Source: Anagrus nilaparvatae
Lineage: Eukaryota; Arthropoda; Insecta; Hymenoptera; Mymaridae
Assembly (NCBI GenBank): GCA_022575985.1
Contig: JAKSXM010000007.1
Span: 37,388,501 to 37,452,500, forward strand
Length of the DNA stretch: 64,000 nt
Direction: 5' to 3'
Shown: positions 11,657 to 23,171 of the stretch, in pieces
How positions within the stretch are numbered: the first letter of the stretch is position 1
How the letters are laid out: each line of letters opens with the position of its first letter
The notes under the pieces: generated by a model
The model's input: only the letters and a program-made list of their open reading frames with translations
Database searches by the model: none
Told to the model about the DNA's origin: nothing
Translations under genes and position numbers: made by a program

Positions 11657-11986
11657 TATTTAAAAAATGGTCATAATTATTGGGACTTTTTAAAACTCTC
11701 CTAAAAAAAGTTTATTAAATGCTGTGCAATTTTTTCAAGAAAGAAACCTGAAGTGCCAAAACTTTCAGGTTATCAAGCGTTCAAACCCACTTTATTATTG
11801 AAGATATTATTGAAGATGAAATGATGGCTGAAATATCATTATTGCAAAATATTGAGTAAAAAACACTTATAGCCGGTTGGTGTCAATCGAAAGATATCTA
11901 AATTTCTGAAAATTCTCGTATCATAATTATTTTTTCAAAAATTAAAAAACACCACTATATTTTTTTTTCTTTTTGGACGAATAATA

Positions 11987-12363
11987 CACTGTTAAAAATA
12001 ACTCCTGTGATTATTCGATAAAATTAGTAAATTTACGAAAAATTAGTAAATATTCGAAAAAATTCGCGATTTTTACTAATTTTGGTAAATTTGCGACAAA
12101 TGCAGTAAATTAACGATTTATTTTTTCGTAAATTTTCGACAAAATTGTAAATTTACTACTATAAGTCATAATTTTACAATTTTCGTCGAAATATTTCGAA
12201 TTTTAATTGAATTGAAATTTACAAAAAAATAAATCGTTAATTTACTAAATTTGTCGCAAATTTACCAAACTTAGTAAATTTACGATTTTTGTCCCAAAAT
12301 CGCGAATTTTTTTGAAAATTTACTAATTTTATCGTATAATCACACCAGTTATTTTTAACAGTG
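11987..12363. mobile_element. Element B: 377-bp CACTG MITE
   Basis: The whole element is an imperfect palindrome with ends CACTGTTAAAAATAACT and its complement, flanked by TA. The empty site is present in D's left arm (AATAATATCTAT context near 3706, opposite strand). Internal blocks (AGTAAATTAACGATTTATTT, TTTCGTAAAT) match the long TIRs of element A, so B looks like a deletion derivative of the same family. No coding capacity. Confidence 0.9.
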
Positions 12364-12638
12364 TATCTATTTTTTTATAAGGAATTAATAACTAAAAACG
12401 AGAAAAAACGTTATTTCTTAAACTATAGCTAAAGAAATTACGTTTGTTCTCGTTTTTAGATCTGATATCTTAGTTTGATGAGACTTTCGTAGCAAAATTT
12501 TTTGCTTCAAGAAATAAAAAAAAGAATTACTTTTTTTCTTTTCCGACGTAAAACCTAAAATTATTCCATGGGAAAACTAGTTTCAGGGAATTCGTTATTA
12601 ATTAATTTCTTGCATCTGATACTTGAACTTGTAAACAC

Positions 12639-13527
12639 TGTAAGGTCACGATCTGCACCTGTCCTGCACAACGAAATTATTTACTTTTTATCTAATGCCT
12701 GGCTAACACAATGCTCGGTTTTTAGGCCGAACACCCTTAAATCTACATGAAACAGTAACCAGTACTGATCATGTGCAGTAATATAAATAATCTGTGAAAC
12801 TTAAGAAAAATAATTTAATTATTGAGACAGAATAAAACTACACAGTTAAATGCATAACAGGTATTAATTTATTCAATGTGCTTTACATAGAGTGAACCCT
12901 ATGAAAGCTGACGAACGTCTCAACTTGTAACGAAATCTGTCCCGGTATTTATACCCAAGAGACAGATTTGCAAGCTATGACGTCATTACTTCCAGAAAGT
13001 TCACGACGATTCTTAGAACGGTTAAAATGCGAATTATAACTAATTATTTGTTTTACAATGCATTTTAACTGTTGTTCACATTTGTTTTATTATGTTTTTT
13101 ACTTGTTACATTTTAATTTGTATTTTTATGTATTTTAATATTTTTAATTAATTTGATAATTAAGTAATAATTAATAATCGTTACATCTAGAATGTTCTAA
13201 AAATATGAATATGCTTAATTCTATACTTAATTCTATTATTTACAATATTTACATTCAAACGAATCTTATCATTGCTAATTTTGATTCATTTGGCAACGAT
13301 GCATTTTCCGGATAAAGCATCGTTGCATTTTTATTTAAGTTTGACGTTTTACTAATTATTTAAATCATAAGTCCGGGAGGTGGCGACCTCCGAACTACTT
13401 GTACAAGATTTTAATCAACCGGTAAATATGAATGATTTATATTTAGCGGGCTCGATTTTATCGATTTATATTTGATTTCCTCACTTTACCCTTCATACAC
13501 GGATGTACCCCGTTTCTGTACCCTACA
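12639..13527 (-). mobile_element. Solo LTR, 889 bp, ACAC duplication
   Basis: Begins TGTAAGGTCACG and ends GTACCCTACA on the plus strand (TG...CA), flanked by ACAC at 12635-12638 and 13528-13531. D's left arm has the unoccupied site (GTGT at 3466-3469). On the minus strand a TATA box (GGGTATAAATACCGGG, about 12945) is followed downstream by AATAAA (about 12870), so transcription would run leftwards. No internal region remains, so the two LTRs of an LTR retrotransposon probably recombined. Confidence 0.85.
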
Positions 13528-14163
13528 ACACTTTAGTCTGAAAATGTTTTTTTTTCTAATTTTGGACGTAATATACTTAACAGTTTTACATAGAGGTTCA
13601 GGTATTAGGAATTTTTTTTATCCATCTTTTTTGCATGTGGCAGATACATGAACATGTAAAAAATTTTGTCTCAAACTTTTTGCTCAAAAATTAAAAGAAC
13701 TCTTTTTCCCAACACTAAAAATTTATTATTTAATATTTTATAAATTATTTTGCTCTTATAAAGTACCCAGTAACTCTTATGAATTATAAACTTTAACTAA
13801 AGGTGATAAAAAGTGACGAAAAAAAGATTTAAGAATAAAAAAATTTCAATTCTTAATCAATAAATAAATTTAAATCTCCTATATTTGTATACTTAGCAAA
13901 ATCATTTTATTGCGGTTCTCCGAAATTTTTAAGAATGAAAAAGATAAAAAAAAGAATATAATATGCGTAACCTGCCGATTCGAATTTCTTTACAAGCAAA
14001 ATATGTATACTATAAGTATATATATGTATAGAGTGAAGATATATTTACGCAAAAAATACACACATATTTTTATTTTATATACATTTTTGTTGTATTCTGT
14101 CGTTTGTAGTATTTTGTCGTTTGCGGATACTGTCGTATAATTCTGTAGTTTTGTTTCCTCAGG

Positions 14164-15114
14164 GTACATTCTATAAAAATTTAAAATACAATACTTCAAT
14201 TGATATTTGTAAACACCATTTATACACAATTTATCACCCTCACGGAAAAAGACGGTTCAAAACGGTTAAAAAGGTTATCGCGTTTAACCGTACAAAATGT
14301 TGACGATTGAAAACGATTAAATTTAATCGTTTTTAATCGTCCGTAATAATTTTAATAGTTTTTAATCGTATTGAAGTATTTCGACCAAATAAAAGCCAAT
14401 TTTTTGATGTTATAAAAAAATTAAAAAAATAAGCTTTAGTGATAAAAAATGTAAAGTATTTTTTGGAAAAAATGTTATTTTTCATATTTTCAAAAATTTT
14501 TTTATTTATCCAAGATGGCGGAATAAATTTAAAAAGGGTTGAATAATTAAAATTCGTCAAACCTCATATTTTACGGGTTTCATGAAGTAATATTTGAGTG
14601 AAAAATCATTCGCATAGTACCTGAAAATTTTTCCCGATTTTCCAAAATGGCGGCTATTCCAAGCTCGTATTAAAAGAGCGTTCAAACAATACGAAAACCT
14701 TATTTATATTAAAAATTTTTCATAATAAAGAAATATGAATAAATTTTGATACCTGTATCATCAGAAAATTTTCTGGTTTTTCCAATATGGCGGACATGGA
14801 ATTCTGAAAACCTTTTTAATTTTTGTCGTTTAAATTAACCTTAATGGGGTTTATATTAAATTAAATTTTTATTTCGTGAAAAACGGAAGAAATTTTTCGA
14901 CTTTCCAAAATGACAGATTAAAAAAATTAAAAAAAAATAAGTTTTCACGCATAATTCTTGAGCTTAATAACAATCTTAATAACAATGTCAAATTTGATGG
15001 CTAGTTAAAAATCAATGGTAAGATAATTTTTTTTTTTTCGATCTTCCAAGCTATTCGGTGGAAGAATTAATAAAACTATTTTTTAAACATTATAGGGGGT
15101 TCTTAAGCCCAATA
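14164..15114. repeat. Repeat with ATGGCGG-containing ~130-bp modules
   Basis: Non-coding. CAAGATGGCGG (14511), CAAAATGGCGG (14643), CAATATGGCGG (14783) and a decayed CAAAATGACAG (14906) recur 120-140 bp apart, each preceded by TTTTCCAATTTTC-like sequence. The layout matches modules in foldback H and at 59.6-59.9 kb. An AAACGGTTAAA-rich stretch with TTTAATCGTTTTTAATCG repeats lies at 14240-14370. Confidence 0.6.
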
Positions 15115-16365
15115 ATAACATATTTAAAAATACCCTGCCAACTAGCTGGCACTGAAGTTCCTCAAACAATGGGCTGTAATCTTAATTTACAACAAATATT
15201 ATTGATTACAACCATGCAATTATACATACATTTTTCGTTTTTAGTAGCTGGTAAAGATTATTAAGATTAGATTATTAGATTATTAAGATCATTTTGTTAT
15301 TAAAGTGAAAATTCTAGCGTCCATGGATTGGTCGTACCGGCGTTAATGGATTTTAAATCATTTTTGCATAATTCAAAACAGACAAATATAAAAAAAGCTA
15401 ATTTTATTTTTTTTTATAAAATTTTATTTTATTAGAATATATAATTATCCCTCAATAATTAAAATATTGGGTAACATGATTTTCTTGTTTTGTCAAATAA
15501 ATGGTTGGTAACGATGCGAAAATTACAAATATTCGCTCAATTATTATAAAAAGATAGGAGTTTTTACCAGAATTTATAATAATTTCTTATAATTTATTTT
15601 CTTAGTGTACTTCTTGCATTTGACCAATCTTCCGCAACAATGATAATAATAATTAAAAAAAGGAAAAAAAAGGGGGGGTTTGAGATTTTTTGATAAAAAA
15701 ATGTTCGGAAAAAAAATTAGGTCTTAATTCGATAATGGTTTTGAAATATCACTAGTTAGAATATTTTCAGATATTAGTACTTTCATAGAATTAAATGAGG
15801 TATTACACCAAAAAAAAAAAAAAATATTGCAGTTTTTTTCATTTTTTTTAATTTTGACAAAAAAAAAAATTGAAAAAATTAAGTAACAGATCCAAAAAAT
15901 AACAATAAACAAGTTTCTTAAAACCAGTTTTTCCATGGAAATAAATTAAGTACTACGTCCAAAAGGAAAAAAAAATTGGTATTTTTGTATTTTTTTGTGA
16001 AAAAAATTTTAGAAAAAAAATTTTCAGAAAATTAAGTATCCGATTCGAGATATCATGTAAAAACCATACTTTCAATTATATGTACTTTCATTGAAATAAA
16101 TGAGGTATTACATCCAAATCAAAAAAAAAAAAGTACCTCGAACTTTTTTGGTAAAAAAATTTTTGAAAAAAAAATTAGGTCTTAATTCCATAATATTTGT
16201 GAAATATCACCGATTACATACGTACGTACACACACACACACACGCAGACTTTTTTTAAAAACAGGTTTTTCAGCTTCCTGGGGTCCCAAAACGTGCTTAT
16301 ATGCCAAAAAATAGAAAATCAAATTTTGACCTAACACAATGGTTCCTCTTTGAGGAACCAAAAAA
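15115..16365. repeat. Inverted copy of element C interior
   Basis: Reverse complement of 9478-11110 lacking the ~400 bp 10200-10600 segment. Contains the (AC)n tract 16222-16246 and module units. No ORF beyond low-complexity ones. Confidence 0.75.
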
Positions 16366-16659
16366 ATTTATAATTTCTATTCTTCACTTATTTTTCAATT
16401 TTCCAAGATGTCGGACATAAAATTTGAAAAATATTTAAAAGATGAAAATCTTTTTGTAAGTAGGAATCCGGATTTGGTGAAAAATAAATTTACATTGAAA
16501 AGTTTCAAGTTTCGTTCATGGACAAATGATTCGCGTTTTCTAAGATGGCAGACCATAACTAGAAAAAGATGCAAAAATTTATTTCTTTTTTACAGTATAA
16601 AAATAAATTTAAACATATACAATTTTTTTATATAGAGTTGTGCTATTTATTTAAATTTA

Positions 16660-17400
16660 TTTAGTGATGAAATACTATAGGCAAGTAGTCCATAAAAATT
16701 TGAGTGACTTATTTGAAACCACTCGTACGGTTTCAAATGTACTATTTGCCACCAAGTTAGCGAAATTCTGAGTACAAACGGAAAACCTGCTGGTTTCAAA
16801 AAGTCATCTGGGGAACACTCTTGGAACAAGGCTAAACTTTTATAAATTACTCTAATAAGCTTTTTGATAAAGTACCCAAAGTTTAGTCTATGTCCCATTA
16901 TAAGTAGAGGGCGGGATACAGACCCCCGAAATTTCAGTCACCTAAGTGATAATAAATCCAGCCCAAGTGTCTTACTTCTTCTTTACACGTGTCTTCTTTT
17001 CGCCATAAAAAATGTATATTTCAAATATAGCCTATGCTAGCCTGTCTAAAGAGGTGAATTTGACTCTATTTTGGCCAAAAAATGCCCCAAAAGTCAATTT
17101 TCTTGTATACTTATTCTTATTTCTTACTAAAATGAGCTGAAATGATTCTTAATATTAATGGAAAAACTGGTTTTAAAATTATAGCATAAAAAAAAGTATT
17201 TCAACCTCCCCAAAGTTTAAGTCACACAGGTGACTTATCTCTCCTTTGGACAATGGGGCATAGGCTAAACTTTAGGTATGTTATCTGAAAGCTTCATAGA
17301 ATAAAGTGTAAAAGTTTAGCCTGGTTTCAAGAGGGTCACCCAGATGACTCTCGGAAACTAGCAGGTTTTCCGTTCATAATACGGAGCCGTGCCCAAAAGT
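16660..17400. repeat. Repeat R2, intact copy
   Basis: This ~740-bp repeat carries ACTCGTACGGTTTCAAATGT, GGGGAACACTCTTGG, CCCAAAGTTTAGTC and GTTCATAATACGGAGCC. A second copy in inverted orientation is broken into 26480-26561, 34950-35429 and 36601-36760 by elements A and H. This copy is therefore the empty-site reference for both insertions. Confidence 0.85.
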
Positions 17401-18066
17401 TTAGAATTTTAGAATATATGATTAGAATATATAAATTTTCTAATTAATTATATATTTTAGTTTTAAAAATTTTGTACTTAAAAAATATTTTTAATTTACA
17501 CTTCTAATCATTTTTTTTATTAATATGAATTTTTAGTTATTTATTATTGAAATTAAAGAATATAATACTGAATTCTGTGTACTCAAACGCTATTTTTATT
17601 CGTTCTAACATTACTCGAACATTACTGACAAAATCGAAAAATCAAAAAATATATAAAATAAGATTATTTTTTTAAAAATAGTTTTCAATTTTATTTGTAT
17701 GTACATCGGTATAACCGATGATGACGGTACTAAATTTACTCCTACAAAATAATGTGTATTCATAGTGTATAATTCAAAAATAGTTTATAATTTTCATTAA
17801 AATATAAAATAGAGCGATTTTTAATATAAATGAAAAATTAATCTTGGTCATATTCAAATTATTTAATATAGTATTCTTGTGTTTTAAGTTCTACTGTGAT
17901 TATAACCTATATTAAAAAAAATTGTGTATATTATAAGTGTATATAAAGCCCATTTACGTGTATATTGTGTATATTGTGTAAATTTGTGTATTTTATAAGT
18001 GTATAAAAATACACATGAGTGTTTACAAGGTATACATTTCCTCGCACAAGTAAACGAAATATAAAC
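17401..18066. other. AT-rich stretch, probable 5' UTR of LINE at its end
   Basis: No ORF of note. The last ~180 bp before the LINE ORF1 ATG at 18067 may be its 5' UTR with internal promoter; repeats of TGTGTATATTGTG-like sequence are seen at 17930-18005. The 5' boundary of the LINE could not be placed because no target duplication was found. Confidence 0.35.
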
Positions 18067-19827
18067 ATGAACGTAAAAGACGTTAAAACAATAAAAGAAC
18101 AGGAACAACTAATTCATGCTTGTAATTGTTCTAGAAAAAATAATAAACCTACTTCTTTTGTTTGCGTAAAATGTGGTAAATGTTACCACAAAGCATGCAT
18201 AACTAAAAATAATACTATTTATCATCTTGTCGGAAATCTAATATGTTGCTGTGAAATCAAACTGACTATACACATTTTGAACAAGAAATTGCAACTCTAA
18301 CTAAAGAAGTATCAAATTTGAAGGAAAGATTACAAGAAGAAAAGACGAAAGTAAAAAATTACTCTAATCAAAGTTCCTCATTATTAGAAGAAATTAATGA
18401 CCTACACAGAAAGAGCATAGGAAATCAAGAACTTAATCAAGTAAAACAAGAGCTTACATATGCAAATAACGAAATAAAAAAATTAAATATTGACAATTCT
18501 ACTTTGTTCGAATTAAATAATAAACTTAAACAGCAGATTGAAGATCTTATTGAGCAAAACCAATGCAAGAATACTGAGAAGTTTGATATTAAAATCTATG
18601 AAGAACATGTAACAGCCTTAAAAGATATAATAAATACTAAAAATGAAACATGTGAAAACCTAAAATCTAATATATTAAATATAAATAATAGTATTACAAC
18701 TGAAATTGGTTTATTAAAAAAATCTAAATGAATCACTACAACTTAATAATAAATTACAATCAGAAAAAATTAAATGGCTAGATGAAAAAATAAAAAAAAT
18801 AGATAATGAGAATCTTAATACTGTCAAAATTCCAATCAAACAAATCAACAGCATCACTTATGCTAACATCGTATCTAATAAAATCAATAATAATAAAACG
18901 ATTAATCAAGAGATAATAATCAATACACCAAGCATAGTAATAACAGCTAAAGATAATTCATTAACTAAAGATATGTATGTGCTAATAAAAAACAAAATAC
19001 AAAAAGAAATACTAATTCCAATAACAAATTTGAAAGAAAACCATAGAAATAATAGTGTATCCTTCAAATGCTGTCACAATAAAGACATTGAAAGCACAAA
19101 AGAACAACTTTCTAAAATTTTAGGAACTAACTACCAAATTGAGACTGAAAAACTTAGAAACCCAAAAATTAAAGTCGTAGGCATTTCAAACGATATGAGT
19201 TTAGAAGAAATTGAAAATGATGTCAATAAAAGAAACTTTCAAGATTACAGTAATAAGTGCAAAATAATTCATACTTATAAAACTTCTAAACATAGTATAA
19301 GTGCAATAATTGAAATTCCCATTGATTTATATACACATGTTCGTAATAATAACTTTTTTCTATTTATTGGCGCACAAAAGTGTCATACTTTTGACTATTT
19401 TGATCTGTTACCATGCAAAAAATGTGGTAAATTTGGTCACAGTTACAAAAAATGTAAAAACGAAACTGTGTGTGTATTGTGCTCGGAAAATCATGAATAT
19501 ACATCTTGTGACTCACAGAAAAAAAATCGAAAGTGCATTAATTGTATACATAATAACAACTTTTTTAATACCACATATGATACAAATCATTCTGTCAATG
19601 ACGTCATGAAATGCGAACATCTAAAGAAAAAATTAAATAGTTTAATATCTGATACGAATTATAAAGTTATGCCATTAATCCCAAAGTATTTAGGTTCCTA
19701 CAAAGTAAAAATTAATAAAAAAGTTAAACAATCTAAAATAGTTCCAATAATTAATAAAGCAATAATTGACGCAGCAGAAACAATAAATGATCGGAATAAT
19801 GGCATTTCAAATATTCTTTCAACATGA
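18067..19827 (+). pseudogene. LINE ORF1 protein (PHD finger, coiled coil, zinc knuckles)
   Basis: RNA-binding ORF1 of a non-LTR retrotransposon. The ATG at 18067 starts a frame with a PHD-like cysteine cluster (CNCSRK...CVKCGKCYHKACI, residues ~17-48). A Lys/Glu/Asn-rich coiled coil follows (18280-18730), then a basic region and C-terminal Cys clusters, CKKCGKFGHSYKKC followed by CVLC...H...C and a further Cys/His set. The frame changes near 18255-18275 and in an A run near 18715, so this copy is dead. It overlaps the ORF2 start by ATGA at 19824-19827. A PHD finger in ORF1 is known in some CR1/L2-type LINEs; exact clade not resolved. Confidence 0.8.
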
Positions 19828-22737
19828 CAGAACAACTTGATAATGAATATATCAATGAAAATTCCTTTGATACATCTTACAATGAAGAAATGTCAAACGA
19901 AGTTGACGATTTTTCTAGTCATATTATTGAAAATGAACTTTTTGATTTAGAATCTCTTACTAGTCAAATTAAAAATAATGATTTATGTATACTTCATTTA
20001 AATGTAAGAAGTCTCAATGCTAATATTGAAAATTTAGAATTATTCTTAAGTAACTTTCATAATCCCCCTTCCGTCATCGTTTGCTCAGAAACCTGGAACC
20101 TTCCATGCCCTCAATACCATAATCTTGATAATTACTTTTTATATTACAATGATTCAAAAATTAATAAAGCTGATGGAACGGTTATTTTCGTTAATAAAAA
20201 AATTAAACACAGTTCTTGCATTGAAATAGTTAATAACATCAAATTTTTAAGCATAATAATAAAATTCAAAAATATCAATTTAAAAATTACATCAATTTAC
20301 AGATGCCACAAATTAAAGTTGGAGAGGTTTATTCCTGGAATCAATGAATTTTTAAACTTAAATACAAAAATAAAAAACCATATTATTATAGGGGACTTTA
20401 ATATTGACTTGATTAATGGTAACAATTACAGCGAAGAGTTTATTAATAATTTCCTTGAAAAGGAATATGTTCCTCACTTTAATAAAATAACCAGACCTAA
20501 TGAACTTAACAACTCTGGTGGCACTTGTATTGATAACGCTTTCATTAAAACTTCTGATTTCAGTCAAATCGCCTCCTTTAAACACATGGAACGTTTTGGT
20601 GATCATTATCCCATTTTCGTTAACTTAAAATTTGAAACTCCTATTGAGAATAATACCAACTACACTAAATCAATTAATCATAATAAATTACTCAATTTTG
20701 GTAAATCATTTGACTGGCAATCAGTAACAAAGATAACTGACCCTAATTGTGCTATGGATTACTTAATTAAGGTACTACAAGACTTAATCAATCGTTCTAC
20801 CGTAATACATAAGAACTTTAAATTCAGAAAAAAAACTCTTGGATTACGTATGGTATAATTAAGTCATCCATAGCAAAAAATAAGCTGTATATTAATTATA
20901 AGAAAAATATAGATGATCCTTCAGCAAAAAATAAATATTACACTTATTTAAAAATCTTTAAAAAAGTCATTTTTAAAGCCAAACTTAATTACAATAGTGA
21001 ACAGATCAAAAGAAAAACAAATAATGCAAGAAAACTATGGAAGTTCATTAATTCAAAAATTAAAAAATCAACCCCAAAAGGGTTCGAAATCGACCATTTA
21101 CGTACAAATAATAATAATCTCTTATACGATAAGCATGAAATTGCAAATGAGTTCAATAATTTTTATAACAATATTGGTCATGATTTAGCTTCAAAAATTA
21201 AAAATAAAAATAACTTAAATATTAGTCTTCCAGTAAATCTCAATAAATCCTTTAATATTACTCCTACTTCTGCCTTTGAAATCACTAAAATCATACAATC
21301 TATGCCTGAAAAAGCTGGTGGAATTGATAATATTAGCACTAAAACTCTCAAACACGCTACTAATTTCATTGCTGGCCCTCTGAATTATATCTTTAACCTT
21401 TGCATCAAACACAGTATTTGGCCTAATAGTCTTAAATCTGCTGATATTGTTCCAATTTTCAAGGACGGGGATAAACATCTAACAACAAATTACAGGCCAA
21501 TCTCTTTAATATCCAATCTGACTAAAGTTTTTGAAAAGATAATACATAATCAACTTTTAAAGTTCCTGTCAAAAAATAACATAATAAACAAAAATCAATT
21601 TGGTTTTTTAAGAAACATAGGTACCAAAGAAGCCCTTGCTAAAGTTAGTGATTTGATCTATAACAACATTGACAAGAAAATTCCTACAATCATCACCTTC
21701 CTTGATTTAGCAAAGGCTTTCGATACCGTTGATCATAGAATTTTATTATCTAAACTCTACAGATATGGAATATGAGGTGGGCCTCTGGAATTGTTGAGAG
21801 ATTACTTATCAGACAGAACACATAGAGTAAAAATAAACAACGTATTTAGTGATTTCAAAAATGTCTCAATAGGTGTACCTCAAGGTACAATACTTGGTCC
21901 CCTACTTTTCTTATTATACATTAATGACATCTTTTCTATTCTCCCTGAAAACTGTATTTTCTCATACGCAGATGACACTGCAATAGTAAGTAGTGACAAA
22001 AATTGGGAATTAGCCCAAAAAAAATGACTATTTATCTTAACAAAATTTATAATTGGTTGAATCAAAACTATCTATCATTAAATATGAAAAAAACAGTTTA
22101 CATGGCATTTGGATCTTACACTAATAGTATTCCTAAAAAAATTGAGATTTTTATTGAGAACCATAAACTAATCAGAGTAGAACAGATAAAATATTTGGGC
22201 GTCATATTTGACCCTTACTTAAAATGGAATCACCACATAGATTCAATACTAAAAAAAACTCGATATTTATTATTTGTACTCAGAAAAATGTCTTTATATG
22301 TTAATAAGAATGTACTGCTTTTGATCTATTATGCACTTTTTTAAAACATAGCTTTTTATGGTATCGAGACTTGGGGTGGAGCCTATAATAATGTCTCTAA
22401 TTCTTTAAATAATATACAAAACAGATTACTAAAAATTATAAACGTTGACCAATATAATTTTCTTTCCATTAAACAATCTTTTATCCTTCATTCCATGCTT
22501 ATTCATTATGACCGACTAAAAACCGAATTCATAGATAGTACTAGTATAACTAGAAATAAAAATCATTCTATAAAAATTAATAAATCAATAGGCTTTAAAA
22601 ATCATAAATATATAGCTACTAAATACTGCAGCTCACTTCCTACACAATTAAAGACACTAAATTTCAGTAAAAAAACAATAAAAAATTTTTTTTTTTTTTT
22701 TTTTAATATCAGCATTGAACTTTTTGACTTATAATTG
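19824..22737 (+). pseudogene. LINE ORF2: AP endonuclease plus reverse transcriptase
   Basis: Target-primed reverse transcription protein. ATG at 19824. The endonuclease shows HLNVRSL, SETW, GDFNID, GGTCIDNAF and GDHYPI in order (19990-20640), so all catalytic blocks are present. RT blocks follow: VPIFKDGDK, NYRPISL, QFGFLRNIGTKEA, TFLDLAKAFDTVDH, GVPQGTILGPLLF and the catalytic YADD (about 21965). Breaks are a frameshift in an A run near 20835, a TGA at 21773-21775, a frameshift in an A8 run near 22020 and another near 22340. A poly(T) run near 22685-22702 lies close to the stop. CR1/Jockey-type by motif style. Confidence 0.9.
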
Positions 22738-22999
22738 TAATCTATAGATTATAACTCTAAATTGACTAAAATTTTATTATTGTGTTAAAATTTTTATATT
22801 ATATAGTTTCTTTTTTTTAATTTCCTTTATGAATTCAAATTTTTATAATTATTGTATTGTATACTCCTTTATATGTACCAGTACAAGCACACGGATTGAC
22901 TTGACAATCTCTGCATGGTACTCTAATATTTTTGTTTTTTTTACATAAGTATTTTGTATTACTGGTAACAATAAATAAATAAATAAAAAAAAAAAAAAA
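22738..22999 (+). mobile_element. LINE 3' UTR and A-rich tail
   Basis: About 230 bp of 3' UTR, then AATAAATAAATAAATA running into A16 at about 22969-22998. The tail shows that insertion occurred from a 3' end and that the copy is not 3'-truncated. No matching target duplication was recognised upstream of 18 kb. Confidence 0.65.
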
Positions 23000-23171
23000 A
23001 TTTGACAACTTCTATAATATTTATGGTTTCTTTCATTTTTCACTTGATGACAACATTTTACTATTCTTTTTATTAAATTCAATAAAGTATATCCATACTT
23101 TTTTAAGAATTCAGAAAATTTAATACCTCCATAAATTGGTCAATTACACGTTTGGGGTGTAACATATATAT

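Larger units (their letters stand above)
2837..14163. mobile_element. Element D: large composite foldback
   Basis: The left arm (2837-5480) and right arm (6520-6642 plus 11657-14163) are diverged reverse complements. Both ends share CCTGAGGAAACAAAACTAC as outer terminus. The right arm is interrupted by element C (6643-11656), B (11987-12363) and a solo LTR (12639-13527). The left arm shows the uninterrupted sequence for each, near 5380, 3706 and 3466. Element E (5502-6412) sits at the centre. The left arm has about 1.37 kb (3800-5170) missing from the right. No transposase is visible and the target duplication is not clear (left flank GATAA, right flank GTACA). Superfamily unassigned. Confidence 0.75.
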
